Below are positions 24,937 through 36,374 of a stretch of 64,000 nt of DNA, piece by piece; within the stretch, counting starts at the first letter, position 1, and every line of letters begins with the position of its first letter. The stretch covers positions 606,217-670,216 of the forward strand of contig JAOPJY010000001.1 of assembly GCA_025517425.1 (NCBI GenBank), given 5' to 3'. The notes under the pieces were generated by a model, which did not search any database, had not been told where the DNA came from, and worked only from the letters and a program-made list of their open reading frames with translations. This DNA comes from Halobacteria archaeon AArc-dxtr1 (GTDB lineage Archaea > Halobacteriota > Halobacteria > Halobacteriales > Natrialbaceae). A program made the position numbers and the translations under genes.

Positions 24937-25238
24937 CCGTCGCCATCGAGTACTACGTCTTGCTGTCGCTCGCGCTGTTCTGTATCGGCCTCTTTGGCAT
25001 CTTAACGCGGCGCAACGCGTTGATGTTCCTGATGTCGGTCGAACTGATGGTCAACGCGGCTGCGATCAACCTGGTCGCATTTTCGCTGTACCACGGCGAC
25101 CTTACGGGCCAGCTGTTCACGCTGTTCGTCCTGGCGGTAGCTGCCGCGGAGGTCGCCGTCGGACTCGGCATCATCCTGGTGTTGTATCGTAACTTCCGTG
25201 ACGTCGACGTCACGGTCCCGACGACGATGAGGTGGTAA
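24933..25238 (+). CDS. nuoK: Subunit K
   Basis: 101 residues with three membrane helices. Helix 2 carries MSVELMVNAAAINLVAFS, including the Glu needed for proton transfer (Glu36-type in E. coli NuoK), and helix 3 has AAAEVAVGLGIILVLYRNF with the second Glu. Full family length. Only 3 bases separate it from nuoL. Confidence 0.95.
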   Translation: MTVAIEYYVLLSLALFCIGLFGILTRRNALMFLMSVELMVNAAAINLVAFSLYHGDLTGQLFTLFVLAVAAAEVAVGLGIILVLYRNFRDVDVTVPTTMRW

Positions 25239-25241
25239 CTG

Positions 25242-27275
25242 ATGGAAGGTCTGTTTACATACGCACCGGCGATCGCACTGCTTCCGCTCGCGGCGTTCGT
25301 GCTCGTGCTCGCGGTCGGAAACTACCTGCCGAAACGGGGTGCCCTCGTCGGGATCGCCGCGACGGCCGGCTCCCTGGTGCTCTCGCTGGCGATGCTCGCG
25401 GCGGTCGCTGCCGGCGAGACGTTCCACGAGACCTACTTCGAGTGGGCCGTCGGCGACGGCGTCGGCGAGGCTGCGGGCAGCGAGATTGCCTTCACCTTCG
25501 GCATCTTGATCGATCCGCTCTCGGCGCTGATGCTCGTGATCGTCTCGCTCGTCGCAGTGCTCGTCCACGTCTTCAGCCTCGGCTACATGAACGCCGAGGG
25601 TGAGAGAGGGTTGGCGCGGTACTACGCCGAACTCGGGCTCTTTACGTTCAGCATGCTCGCGTTCGTCTTCGCGGACAACCTGCTGATGGCCTTCATCTTC
25701 TTCGAGCTGGTTGGCCTCTGTTCGTACCTGCTGATCGGTTTCTGGTTCCGCACCAAGAGCGCGCCCTCGGCCGCGAAGAAGGCGTTTCTGGTCACCCGAT
25801 TCGGGGACTACTTCTTCCTGATCGGCGTCGTGGCGATCGCCGCGACCTTCGGTACCCTCCAGTTCGCCGGCGACGAGTCGTTCGTCACCGCAGCCGAGGC
25901 CGCAATCGCCGACAGCGATCAGCTGTTCGGATTTGGCGCCCAGACCTGGGTGACGCTGACCGGGCTGGCGGTGCTCGGCGGCGTGCTTGGCAAATCTGCA
26001 CAGTTCCCGCTACACACCTGGCTGCCCGACGCCATGGAAGGGCCGACGACGGTCTCGGCGCTCATCCACGCGGCGACGATGGTCGCCGCCGGCGTCTACC
26101 TCGTCGCGCGGATGTTCGGCTACTACGCCCTCTCGCCGACCGCGCTTGGCATCATCGCCTTCGTCGGCGGCTTTACCGCCCTGTTCGCGGCGACGATGGG
26201 CGTCGTCAAAGACGACATCAAGCAGGTGCTCGCCTATTCGACGATCAGTCAGTACGGATACATGATGCTCGGCCTCGGCGTCGGCGGCTACGTCGCCGGG
26301 GTCTTCCACCTCATGAACCACGCCTTCTTCAAGGCGCTGCTGTTCCTGGGCGCGGGAGCCGTCATCGTCCTCATGCACCACGAACAGGATATGTGGAAGA
26401 TGGGGGGTCTGAAGGAGAAAGCACCCGTCACCTATTACACGTTCCTCGCGGGGGCGCTCGCACTCGCGGGCATCGTCCCGTTCTCGGGCTTCTGGTCGAA
26501 AGACGAAATCCTGTACGACGCGCTGATCGTGGGGCTCAACGAGCCGGTCATCATGGCCGCGTACGCGATGGGACTACTCGCGGTCTTTTTCACCGGCTTC
26601 TACACGTTCCGGATGGTCTTCCTGACCTTCCACGGCAAGCCTCGGACCGAGGCAGCCAAGAACCCCCACTCGCTGGGCTGGTCGATCAAGGCCCCGCTCG
26701 TGACCCTCGGCGTGCTTGCGCTCGTTGCGGGTGTCGCCAACCTCGCACCCGTCGCCAAACTGGCGAACCTGGATATCACGTTCTTGGAGTACTGGCTCGA
26801 CGGCGAGTACGGTGCAATCGAGGGGCTGACCTACGGCGCCTACACGGAACTGTTGGGCTACGAGACGAGCTACATCGGCGGCGAACAGCTCACGGTCCTG
26901 ATCGCGGCCGGGCTCTCGCTCGCGCTTGCGTTCTCGGGTGCCGGACTCGCCTGGAAGCTCTACAACGTTCCCGAGCCCGAACGTCACACCGAGCGTCTGG
27001 GTGGTGCCTCCGACCTGCTCCGGAGCAACTACTACCAAGACGAGGTGCAGGTCTGGCTCGCCCGAAGCGTGACGGTTCCAGTCGCCCGGGCAGCCGACCG
27101 GTTCGACCAGACGGTCGTCGACGGCGTCGTTAACGGCGTCTCGACGGCGAGTCTCCGGGGTAGCCGCTCGATCTCGCGGCTCCAGACTGGACTCGTAACC
27201 AACTACGCGGCGCTGCTAATCGCCGGCTTCCTCGCACTTCTCGTGGTCGTCGGCCTGTACGGAGGGTGGTTCTAA
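25242..27275 (+). CDS. nuoL: Subunit L (antiporter-like pump)
   Basis: 677 residues. About 15-16 membrane helices. Conserved Glu in FFELVGLCSYLLIGFW (about 146-161), Lys in GKSAQFPLHTWLPDAMEGPTTVSALIHAATMV (about 249-280) and the KQVLAYSTISQYGYMM segment mark the Mrp-type proton channel. The long amphipathic lateral helix and terminal helix of NuoL lie at about 570-677. The last base of its stop is also the first of the nuoM ATG (TAATG). Confidence 0.95.
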   Translation: MEGLFTYAPAIALLPLAAFVLVLAVGNYLPKRGALVGIAATAGSLVLSLAMLAAVAAGETFHETYFEWAVGDGVGEAAGSEIAFTFGILIDPLSALMLVIVSLVAVLVHVFSLGYMNAEGERGLARYYAELGLFTFSMLAFVFADNLLMAFIFFELVGLCSYLLIGFWFRTKSAPSAAKKAFLVTRFGDYFFLIGVVAIAATFGTLQFAGDESFVTAAEAAIADSDQLFGFGAQTWVTLTGLAVLGGVLGKSAQFPLHTWLPDAMEGPTTVSALIHAATMVAAGVYLVARMFGYYALSPTALGIIAFVGGFTALFAATMGVVKDDIKQVLAYSTISQYGYMMLGLGVGGYVAGVFHLMNHAFFKALLFLGAGAVIVLMHHEQDMWKMGGLKEKAPVTYYTFLAGALALAGIVPFSGFWSKDEILYDALIVGLNEPVIMAAYAMGLLAVFFTGFYTFRMVFLTFHGKPRTEAAKNPHSLGWSIKAPLVTLGVLALVAGVANLAPVAKLANLDITFLEYWLDGEYGAIEGLTYGAYTELLGYETSYIGGEQLTVLIAAGLSLALAFSGAGLAWKLYNVPEPERHTERLGGASDLLRSNYYQDEVQVWLARSVTVPVARAADRFDQTVVDGVVNGVSTASLRGSRSISRLQTGLVTNYAALLIAGFLALLVVVGLYGGWF

Positions 27276-28810
27276 TGCTGATCGAGTTACTGATCGGAGT
27301 TGCACTGCTCGGCGCGCTGGTAACGTTCCTCGCGCCGAACCGGATCGCCGGTAAGCTGGCGTTTGCGATCAGCCTCGTCCCGGCTGCGATCAGCCTGTGG
27401 ATGGTGTCGGCGTTCGACGGCAGCGGAAACGCCTTGCTCGACGGTGGCGAACTCGCCTTCGAGACCCAGTTGCCCTGGATCGCCGTCGGCGACTACTCGA
27501 TCTCGTGGTTCGTCGGGTTAGACGGCATTAGCCTGCCGCTGGTCGTCCTCACGACGATCCTCACGACGCTGGCGATCGTCAGCTCCTGGACGCCGATCGA
27601 CGAGCGTGAGTCGCAGTTCTACGGGCTCGTGCTGTTCATCGAGGCGAACCTGATCGGCGTCTTCGCGGCGCTCGATTTCTTCCTCTGGTTCGTCTTCTGG
27701 GAGGCCGTTCTCATCCCGATGTACCTACTGATCGGGATCTGGGGCGGCCCCCGACGGAAGTACGCCGCGATCAAGTTCTTCGTCTACACGAACGTGGCCT
27801 CGCTCGTGATGTTCGGTGCGTTCATCGCGCTGGTGCTCGGACTGGGCGACTCGGTTACGAGCTTCGCGATGCCCGAGATCGCTCAGGCGATGCTCGCAGA
27901 CGGCATCCAGGCGGAGGTGCTGGGGCTTGGCGGGACGACGCTCGCCTCAATCATCTTCGTCGCGCTCTTCCTGGGCTTCGCGGTGAAGGTTCCGGTCGTC
28001 CCCTTCCACACCTGGCTGCCCGACGCCCACGTCGAGGCGCCGACGCCGGCCTCTGTGTTGCTCGCCGGCGTCCTGCTGAAGATGGGGACCTACGCCCTGT
28101 TGCGGTTCAACTTCACGATGTTCCCCGACGAGATCATCACCACCTTCGCCCCGGCGATCGCCGCGATTGCCGTCATCAGCGTCATCTACGGCGCGATGCT
28201 CGCACTCGCCCAGACCGACTTAAAACGGATCGTCGCCTACTCGTCGGTCTCCTCGATGGGGTACGTCATCCTCGGCCTGATCGCGCTGACCCAGTTCGGC
28301 GTCGGCGGGGCGACGTTCCAGATGGTCAGTCACGGCCTCATTTCGGGGCTGCTGTTCATGGCCGTCGGCGTCATCTACAACGCCACGCACACCCGGATGG
28401 TGACGGACATGTCCGGGATGGCAGACCGAATGCCGATCGCAGCCGGGATCCTGATCGCTGGCGCGTTCGCCTACATGGGCCTGCCGCTGATGAGTGGCTT
28501 CTTCGCCGAGTTCACGATCTTCTTTGGGGCCTTCGGCTCCGAGATGATCGCGTACGCACCGGTCGTGACGGCGCTTGCGATGTTCGGCATCGTGATCGTC
28601 GCGGGCTACCTGCTGTTTGCGCTCCAGCGTACCGTCTTCGGCCCGTACGAACTCGAAACCGACTACGACGTGGGACGCGCGCCGATACACGACATCGCCC
28701 CGATGGCCGTCCTGCTCGGGTTGATCATCGTCCTCGGCGTCGCTCCCGAGTTGCTCTTCGACATGATAACCGACGCAGTCGACCCGATCATCGACGGAGG
28801 TGACGTCTAA
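27275..28810 (+). CDS. nuoM: Subunit M (antiporter-like pump)
   Basis: 511 residues from the ATG at 27275, which shares one base with the nuoL stop; an in-frame GTG three codons earlier lies inside nuoL and is less likely. About 14 helices. Key segments are FFLWFVFWEAVLIPMYLLIGIWGG (with the pump Glu, about 130-153) and KVPVVPFHTWLPDAHVEAPTPASVLLAGVLLKMGTY (with the Lys, about 238-273). The DLKRIVAYSSVSSMGYV motif follows. It shares one base with the nuoN start. Confidence 0.95.
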   Translation: MLIELLIGVALLGALVTFLAPNRIAGKLAFAISLVPAAISLWMVSAFDGSGNALLDGGELAFETQLPWIAVGDYSISWFVGLDGISLPLVVLTTILTTLAIVSSWTPIDERESQFYGLVLFIEANLIGVFAALDFFLWFVFWEAVLIPMYLLIGIWGGPRRKYAAIKFFVYTNVASLVMFGAFIALVLGLGDSVTSFAMPEIAQAMLADGIQAEVLGLGGTTLASIIFVALFLGFAVKVPVVPFHTWLPDAHVEAPTPASVLLAGVLLKMGTYALLRFNFTMFPDEIITTFAPAIAAIAVISVIYGAMLALAQTDLKRIVAYSSVSSMGYVILGLIALTQFGVGGATFQMVSHGLISGLLFMAVGVIYNATHTRMVTDMSGMADRMPIAAGILIAGAFAYMGLPLMSGFFAEFTIFFGAFGSEMIAYAPVVTALAMFGIVIVAGYLLFALQRTVFGPYELETDYDVGRAPIHDIAPMAVLLGLIIVLGVAPELLFDMITDAVDPIIDGGDV

Positions 28811-30315
28811 TGCTACCGATCGAACTCCCCGAGTGGGCCGCGATGGCGCCCGTTCTCATCCTGCTGGCGACGGCGCTCGCGCTGTTCGTCATCGATAGCG
28901 TTCGCCCCCACCGAACCGACCGGGGGCTGCTGGCCGGACTGACCGCGGCCGGTTCGCTAGCCGCGCTCGCAGTCACCGTCTGGTACCTGCTCGCGGGCGT
29001 CGGTACGTCGCCGGTCGCCGGCGGCACCGGCCCGATCGAGCTCTTTGCCGGTCAGCTCGTCGTCGACCAGTTTGCCCTCTTTTTCCTCGCGATCGTCACG
29101 ATCGTGACGGCACTGGTCGCGATCGCAAGCTACGACTACATGGCTGGCCACGCCTACCAGGCCGAGTACTACTCGCTTCTCGTGCTCGCGGCGACCGGGA
29201 TGGCGACGATGGCCACCGCGAACAGCCTGGTGACGATCTTCATCGCCCTCGAACTCGCGAGCCTCCCCTCCTACGCGCTCGTCTCGATTCTCAAGGACAA
29301 CCGTGGAAGCGTCGAAGGCGGACTCAAGTACTTCCTGATCGGTGCGCTCTCCTCGGCGATCTTCGTCTACGGCATCAGCCTCGTCTACGGAGCGACTGGC
29401 TCGCTCCAGCTCGATGCGATCGCCGCCGGCATCGACGGCGACTACGGTCCCCTCCTGGGACTCGGTATCCTGATGCTGATCGGTGGCTTCGCGTTCAAGA
29501 CCGCGAGCGTTCCGTTCCACTTCTGGGCGCCGGATGCCTACGAGGGCGCGCCCGCACCGATTAGCGCGTTCCTCTCGTCAGCCTCGAAGGCTGCCGGCTT
29601 CGTGATCGCCTTCCGTGTCTTCACGACGGCGTTCCCACTCGAGGGCACCACGGCGGCGATCGGCGTCGACTGGACGTTCGCGTTCGTCGTGCTCGCGATC
29701 GTGACGATGACCGTCGGCAACTTCGCCGCGGCGGTCCAGGACAACGTCAAGCGAATGCTGGCGTACTCCTCCGTGGGCCACGCCGGCTACGCACTGATCG
29801 GGCTGGCCGGACTCGGTGCCGGCGTCGACGAGCTCGTCCTCGGGGCCGCAATGTTGCACCTGCTCGTCTACGGCTTCATGAACACCGGCGCGTTCCTGTT
29901 CATTGCCTTAGCCGAACACTGGGGCGTCGGACGAACGTTTGCCGACTACAACGGACTCGCCAAACAGGCGCCGGTCGCCTGCGCGGCGATGGCCGTCTTC
30001 ATGTTCAGCTTGGCGGGCATCCCGCCGTTTGGTGGCTTCTTCAGCAAGTATATCCTGTTCTGGGGCGCCATCGACGCCGGCTTGCTCGTCGTGGCCGCCG
30101 CGCTCGTCATCAACAGCGCACTGTCGCTGTACTACTACTCGCGGCTGGTCAAGGCGCTGTTCATCGAAGAACCGATCGCCGAGCGAGAGTCGCTCAGTCA
30201 GCCGGTCGGCCTCTACGCGGCGATCGCGCTCGCGGCCGTCGTGACGATCCTGCTGCTTCCCGGCTTTGGGCTGGTTGCAGACGTCGCGATCGACGCCGCT
30301 GCGCTCGTCGTCTGA
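28810..30315 (+). CDS. nuoN: Subunit N (antiporter-like pump)
   Basis: 501 residues, about 14 helices. Conserved LELASLPSYALVSI (about 147-160), KTASVPFHFWAPDAYEGAPAPISAFLSSASKAAGF (about 230-264) and VKRMLAYSSVGHAGYAL identify it. It closes the operon. The whole set (A, B, CD, H, I, J1, J2, K, L, M, N) lacks the NADH-dehydrogenase module EFG, so the complex is expected to take electrons from a ferredoxin or another donor rather than directly from NADH. Confidence 0.95.
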   Translation: MLPIELPEWAAMAPVLILLATALALFVIDSVRPHRTDRGLLAGLTAAGSLAALAVTVWYLLAGVGTSPVAGGTGPIELFAGQLVVDQFALFFLAIVTIVTALVAIASYDYMAGHAYQAEYYSLLVLAATGMATMATANSLVTIFIALELASLPSYALVSILKDNRGSVEGGLKYFLIGALSSAIFVYGISLVYGATGSLQLDAIAAGIDGDYGPLLGLGILMLIGGFAFKTASVPFHFWAPDAYEGAPAPISAFLSSASKAAGFVIAFRVFTTAFPLEGTTAAIGVDWTFAFVVLAIVTMTVGNFAAAVQDNVKRMLAYSSVGHAGYALIGLAGLGAGVDELVLGAAMLHLLVYGFMNTGAFLFIALAEHWGVGRTFADYNGLAKQAPVACAAMAVFMFSLAGIPPFGGFFSKYILFWGAIDAGLLVVAAALVINSALSLYYYSRLVKALFIEEPIAERESLSQPVGLYAAIALAAVVTILLLPGFGLVADVAIDAAALVV

Positions 30316-30352
30316 TCCCCACGCTTTTACCCTCCGAGGAGGTATCCGAGGT

Positions 30353-31837
30353 ATGGTTTTCCGGCTCGTGCTTGGCTGTGGCACCGTCGGCCAGCGGATC
30401 GTCGAGCGGTTGTCCGACCGGGATGGACGGCTCCTGGTCGTCGCCGAGGACGAGAGCGTCGTCGAGACGCTGCGCGACGAGAGCATCCCGGCGCGCTACG
30501 GGCGGCCAACAGAGCCCGCGACGATCGAGACGTTCGATCCGCCGGACGTCGTCCTGGTCGCCGGAGACCGGACGGATCACAACCGGCGTGCACTCGAACA
30601 CGCTCGCGAGCGGTTTCCCGAGGCAGCGATCGTCGCCTACCTCGGCGGGAACGCGACGCCAGCCGATCGAGACGCGTTCGGCTCCCTCGCAGATCGCGTC
30701 GTCTCGCCAGACGGCTCGCTCGCCGCCGAGGTCGTCGACCGGGTTGCGAGTCCCGCCGCCGAGAGCGCAATCGAACTGCGCGACCGGCTCGCTCGTCTCG
30801 ACGGTCGCCTCGCCGTCGTCACCCACGACAATCCCGATCCGGACGCGATCGCGAGCGCGGTGGCGCTGGTCAGTCTGGCCGAATCGGTCGGCGTTTCGGC
30901 CGAGGCCTGTTACTTCGGCGAGATCTCTCACCAGGAAAATCGGGCGATGGTCAACGTCCTCGACCTCGACCTTCGGTCGCTCGCCCCCACTGATTCGCTC
31001 GGGGACTACGACGCGTTCGCGCTGGTCGATCACTCTCGGCCGGGAGTCAACGACCAGCTTCCCGCAGAGATCCACATCGACATTGTCATCGATCATCATC
31101 CACCTCGCGGACCGGTTCCCGGCGCGTTCGTCGATCTGCGCGATTCGGTCGGCGCGACGAGTACGATCCTGACAGAGTACCACGACCGGTTCGGCGTCCC
31201 CTTCGACCGCCAGACGGCGACGGCGCTTCTCTACGGCATCCGCGTCGATACCAACGACTTCATGCGCGAAGTGTCTGCGGCGGACTTCCACGCTGCGGCG
31301 ACGCTGTGGCCCCACGTCGACCCGGGGACGTTAGAGCGCATCGAGCAGCCGACGATCGAAGGGGAGACACTAGAAACCATCGCCCGAGCGATCAAGAACC
31401 GCGAACAGCGGGGTCCGGTCGCCGTCGCGAGCGTTGGACGACTCCCGAATCGGGACGCACTCCCCCAGGCTGCAGATCAGCTCCTGGCGATGGAGGCGGT
31501 CGAGACGACGCTCGTGTTCGGCTTCGACGGCGAGATGGTGTACGTCTCCGCGCGGTCACACGCGAGCGACGTCGACTTAGGCGAAACACTCCGGGACGCA
31601 TTCGACCCGATTGGGAGTGCCGGCGGACACGCCGACATGGCCGGCGCACAGCTCGAACTGGGAATTCTTGCGAGCGTCGACGACGACGCCGAAGTCGCCT
31701 CGATCTTCACCGTCGTCGAGGAAGTCATCACGGACCGGTTCTTCGAGGCCCTGCGAACCCAGCCGGGGACACCGGTCGGCGCCTACGATCGCACCAGCGC
31801 GTGGTTGTTCGAGCCGGAGGTCGCCGGCGAGCGGTGA
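30353..31837 (+). CDS. TrkA-N/DHH-DHHA1 phosphoesterase
   Basis: 494 residues. Residues 1-130 form a Rossmann-like TrkA-N domain (LVLGCGTVGQRIVERL at 5-20). A DHH phosphoesterase domain follows at about 155-330, with THDNPDPDAIASAVAL (the DxD metal motif), ALVDHSRPGV, IDHHPPRG and VDTNDF. A DHHA1-type domain lies at the end, with GSAGGHADMAGAQLE in place of the GGHxxAAG motif. Such fused proteins may sense a nucleotide through the TrkA-N part and hydrolyse cyclic dinucleotide or oligonucleotide through DHH. Substrate unknown. The ATG at 30353 is supported by a T-rich box 28 bases upstream. Confidence 0.85.
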   Translation: MVFRLVLGCGTVGQRIVERLSDRDGRLLVVAEDESVVETLRDESIPARYGRPTEPATIETFDPPDVVLVAGDRTDHNRRALEHARERFPEAAIVAYLGGNATPADRDAFGSLADRVVSPDGSLAAEVVDRVASPAAESAIELRDRLARLDGRLAVVTHDNPDPDAIASAVALVSLAESVGVSAEACYFGEISHQENRAMVNVLDLDLRSLAPTDSLGDYDAFALVDHSRPGVNDQLPAEIHIDIVIDHHPPRGPVPGAFVDLRDSVGATSTILTEYHDRFGVPFDRQTATALLYGIRVDTNDFMREVSAADFHAAATLWPHVDPGTLERIEQPTIEGETLETIARAIKNREQRGPVAVASVGRLPNRDALPQAADQLLAMEAVETTLVFGFDGEMVYVSARSHASDVDLGETLRDAFDPIGSAGGHADMAGAQLELGILASVDDDAEVASIFTVVEEVITDRFFEALRTQPGTPVGAYDRTSAWLFEPEVAGER

Positions 31838-31878
31838 GGAGGGGGAGGCTTTTTCGCATCCCGCGCGTGTGTTCGGAT

Positions 31879-32691
31879 ATGGACGTCGCGTCGGAAGGCA
31901 CAGCCACAGTTGCGGAGTACATGACGGCAGACGTCGTCACGGTCTCTCCCAGTGCCACTGTCGGCACGGTCGCCGAAAAAATCGCCCAAAGCGACGAGCA
32001 CAGCGGGTTTCCAGTCTGTGACGGTCGGCGCGTCGAGGGATTCGTCAGCGCCCGCGACCTGCTGCTGGCTGGCGACGACGAGACGATCGGTCGGGTTATG
32101 ACCGAAGATCTGCTGGTTGCCCACCCTGAGATGCGAGTGAACGACGCCGCTCGTGTGATCCTCCGGTCAGGGATTCAGAAGCTCCCCGTCGTCGACGATT
32201 CCGGACTGCTCGTGGGAATCATCTCGAACGCCGACGTCATCCGGAGCCAGATCGAGCGTGCCACGCCCGAGAAGGTGGGAAAGCTGATCCGGACGCTCGA
32301 GTCGATCCACGGCGTCGAACTCTCCGAGGAACGCCGGACAGTGCCGCTGGCGGCGCTGACGCCGACACAGGGGCGCGTCTACGCAGACGAGTTAGAGGGG
32401 CGACGGTACGAACTCGAGCACGGGCTGGCCGAACCACTGGTCGTTATCGACAACGGGGGGACGCTCTATCTGGCCGACGGCCACCACCGCGCGCTTGCAG
32501 CCGACCGCCTCAGCATCGACGGTATGGACGCCTACGTCATCGTCATCGACGAGCCAGTCGATCTTGGGATGGCCAAGACAGCGACGAAAGACGGGCTAGC
32601 AGACATCAGTGACGTCGAAATCGTCGACTACGCACGTCACCCGCTGGTAGAGACGACCGAACGTCTCCAGCCCAGCGAGGAGTCTGGCTGA
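31879..32691 (+). CDS. CBS-pair protein with ParB/Srx-fold domain (SerK-like)
   Basis: 270 residues from the ATG at 31879; the frame extends upstream into the previous gene's sequence but has no family match there. Two CBS motifs cover about 10-125 (YMTADVVTVSPSATVGTVAEK and VMTEDLLVAHPEMRVNDAARV), a ligand-sensing module. The second half is a ParB/sulfiredoxin-fold domain with LVVIDNGGTLYLADGHHRALAA (about 191-212). DGHHR resembles ParB GEHR boxes and also the archaeal free-serine kinase SerK, which belongs to the same fold. There is no HTH or DNA-binding tail, so partitioning is unlikely. An adenine-nucleotide-sensing kinase is a reasonable inference. Confidence 0.75.
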   Translation: MDVASEGTATVAEYMTADVVTVSPSATVGTVAEKIAQSDEHSGFPVCDGRRVEGFVSARDLLLAGDDETIGRVMTEDLLVAHPEMRVNDAARVILRSGIQKLPVVDDSGLLVGIISNADVIRSQIERATPEKVGKLIRTLESIHGVELSEERRTVPLAALTPTQGRVYADELEGRRYELEHGLAEPLVVIDNGGTLYLADGHHRALAADRLSIDGMDAYVIVIDEPVDLGMAKTATKDGLADISDVEIVDYARHPLVETTERLQPSEESG

Positions 32692-32731
32692 CACGCAGAA
32701 CGCTTTTCTTCGGGCCGACGAACCGTTCAGT

Positions 32732-33019
32732 ATGGCACTCGACATCCTCGCCGTCATCCTCGGCGTGGTAGGGACGCCCGCACTCTTTGGCGCGGTCTAC
32801 TGGGACGCAGGACGAACTGACGTATCGCGACCGTTGCTCTGGGCTAGTGTCGCCGCCGTCCCGCTTGCGGTCGGTGTCGCGATGCATCTGTTCGCGACCG
32901 TCCCGACTACTGGCGTCATCATGACCGCGAACACGGGGCTGGTACTCTACGGCTTCGAGCGTGAGCTGTCACTCGGGGACGAAGAGCCGGCCGAACCCGG
33001 CGAGTTGCCCCACAAGTGA
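32732..33019 (+). CDS. Small membrane protein, unknown
   Basis: 95 residues with three hydrophobic segments (about 4-22, 36-55 and 62-78) and an acidic C-terminal tail. A T-rich box at about 32702-32708 is 27 bases before the ATG, fitting a leaderless transcript. No family recognised. It lies between the CBS-ParB gene and the acs promoter region. Confidence 0.65.
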   Translation: MALDILAVILGVVGTPALFGAVYWDAGRTDVSRPLLWASVAAVPLAVGVAMHLFATVPTTGVIMTANTGLVLYGFERELSLGDEEPAEPGELPHK

Positions 33020-33193
33020 CCGCGCTCACGATCGGAGCCGCAGATCTTCTCTCGTCGCCCGGATGAGGAGGTGTAACGGCGGGAGCCACCCCTCATCTTG
33101 GACCCGTCATCGCCGGTCTATCCGCCGCCATTTTCACCCGGAACTGACTCAATCTCCGTGCGGAAAAGCACCCCACGACGCGGCGTGAGGGGA

Positions 33194-33202
33194 ACGTTTA
33201 TT
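33194..33202 (+). promoter_or_regulatory. Probable TATA box of acs
   Basis: ACGTTTATT is centred about 31 bases before the chosen ATG at 33231, predicting a start near 33226. The 211-base spacer 33020-33230 otherwise holds nothing recognisable. Confidence 0.5.
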
Positions 33203-33230
33203 CCACTCATGAACGATGATGTTGGTAGAC

Positions 33231-35210
<1,980 letters not shown>

Positions 35211-35233
35211 GAAGCGATCGACGAAAATCTGAG

Positions 35234-36298
35234 TTAGACGTCGCGGTCGACGACGAACTCCGTAAACGCTGCGAGCTGTTGTGCGGCCTCGGGCTCTAGG
35301 TCGAGCGCTTCGAGACTTTCGCGGGCGCTTGCAGCCAGTTCGAGCGCGCGCTCGCGGGCGTACTCGATACTCCCGGCGTCCTCGATGATCGCGAGCGCCT
35401 CAGTCACCTCCTCGTCGGTATTCGTCTCTGCGGAGAGGATCTCCTGTAATCGGGCCGCGTCGGCGGGATCGCTTTCCTCGATGGCGTGGATGACCAGCAG
35501 TGTCGTCTTGCCCTCGCGGACGTCGTTACCGAACTCCTTGCCGAAGTCGCCAGCTCTCCCCAACGAGTTCTCGACGTCTAAGATGTCGTCACCGACCTGA
35601 AAGGCGATCGAGAGCGTCTCGGCGTAGTCGGCGACTGCCGCTTCGACCTCAGGGGGTTGGTTCGTGATGATCGCCGCGAGGCGGGCGACGATCCGGCCCA
35701 GACAGCCCGTCTTGCAGGCACACATCTCCAGGTACTCCTCGCGGCCGATCCTAACCTCGGGCTCGTTGTGCCAGCAGATATCCATCCCCTGGCCGAGGTG
35801 TGTGCGGTTGAGTTCGGCCATCAGCATCTCGTAGGCCGCAAGTCGCTGCTCGGCGGGCAGATTGGCGGGGTTGTGCATGAGAATCTTCAGCGGCAGGAAG
35901 TACATCGCGTTGCCCGCGTTGAGGGCGACGTCCTGGCCGTGGACGTGGTGTAGGGCCGGCTCACCGCGGCGAATGGCGGCCTCGTCTTCGACGTCGTCGA
36001 CGACGATCGTTCCGTTGTGGAGGATTTCTGGGATCGTCGCGTAGGGAAGGTACTCCTCGGGGTCCTCGCCGAAGGCCTCGACGAAGACGAGCAGGAGGAC
36101 CGCTCGCCAGCGCTTGCCGCCTCGGTCTAGCAGATTCCAGATTGGATCGGACAGCGCCTGCTGGATGCCGTCGGGGTCGTACTGATACGTTGGCTCGCCG
36201 AAGTACGACTCGAGGTACGCCTCGTCGACCTCTCGTGGTAACACTTCGGCGATCGCGTCGTCGATCGCAGGTCGCCATTCGGCGAGCGTGTCCCGCAT
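35234..36298 (-). CDS. Polyprenyl (geranylgeranyl-type) diphosphate synthase
   Basis: 354 residues. Condenses isopentenyl diphosphate with allylic diphosphates to make C20 or longer chains for archaeal ether lipids or quinones. The first Asp-rich motif is DDVEDEAAIRR (about 98-108) and the second is DDILDVE (about 234-240). The FQVGDDILD context and the KTTLLVIHA segment are typical of trans-prenyltransferases. GGKRWR near 60-65 is the IPP-binding Arg/Lys loop. Chain length cannot be read with certainty. The gene stands alone on the minus strand. Confidence 0.85.
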   Translation of the reverse strand: MRDTLAEWRPAIDDAIAEVLPREVDEAYLESYFGEPTYQYDPDGIQQALSDPIWNLLDRGGKRWRAVLLLVFVEAFGEDPEEYLPYATIPEILHNGTIVVDDVEDEAAIRRGEPALHHVHGQDVALNAGNAMYFLPLKILMHNPANLPAEQRLAAYEMLMAELNRTHLGQGMDICWHNEPEVRIGREEYLEMCACKTGCLGRIVARLAAIITNQPPEVEAAVADYAETLSIAFQVGDDILDVENSLGRAGDFGKEFGNDVREGKTTLLVIHAIEESDPADAARLQEILSAETNTDEEVTEALAIIEDAGSIEYARERALELAASARESLEALDLEPEAAQQLAAFTEFVVDRDV

Positions 36299-36374
36299 AC
36301 ACTGAGTCGAGACGGACTGTCCTCAAAAATGTTCAGTTACGCCGCGCAACACTCGATCGAGGTTACACGACCGG

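Noticed and set aside
30194-31315. 373-codon minus-strand frame opposite the DHH gene
   Set aside because: No recognisable domain, rich in Arg/Val/Gly as expected for a shadow of an acidic gene.
31306-31878. N-terminal extension of the CBS-ParB protein
   Set aside because: The extension is the out-of-frame copy of the DHH gene and Arg-rich; the promoter-like T-rich box supports the ATG at 31879.
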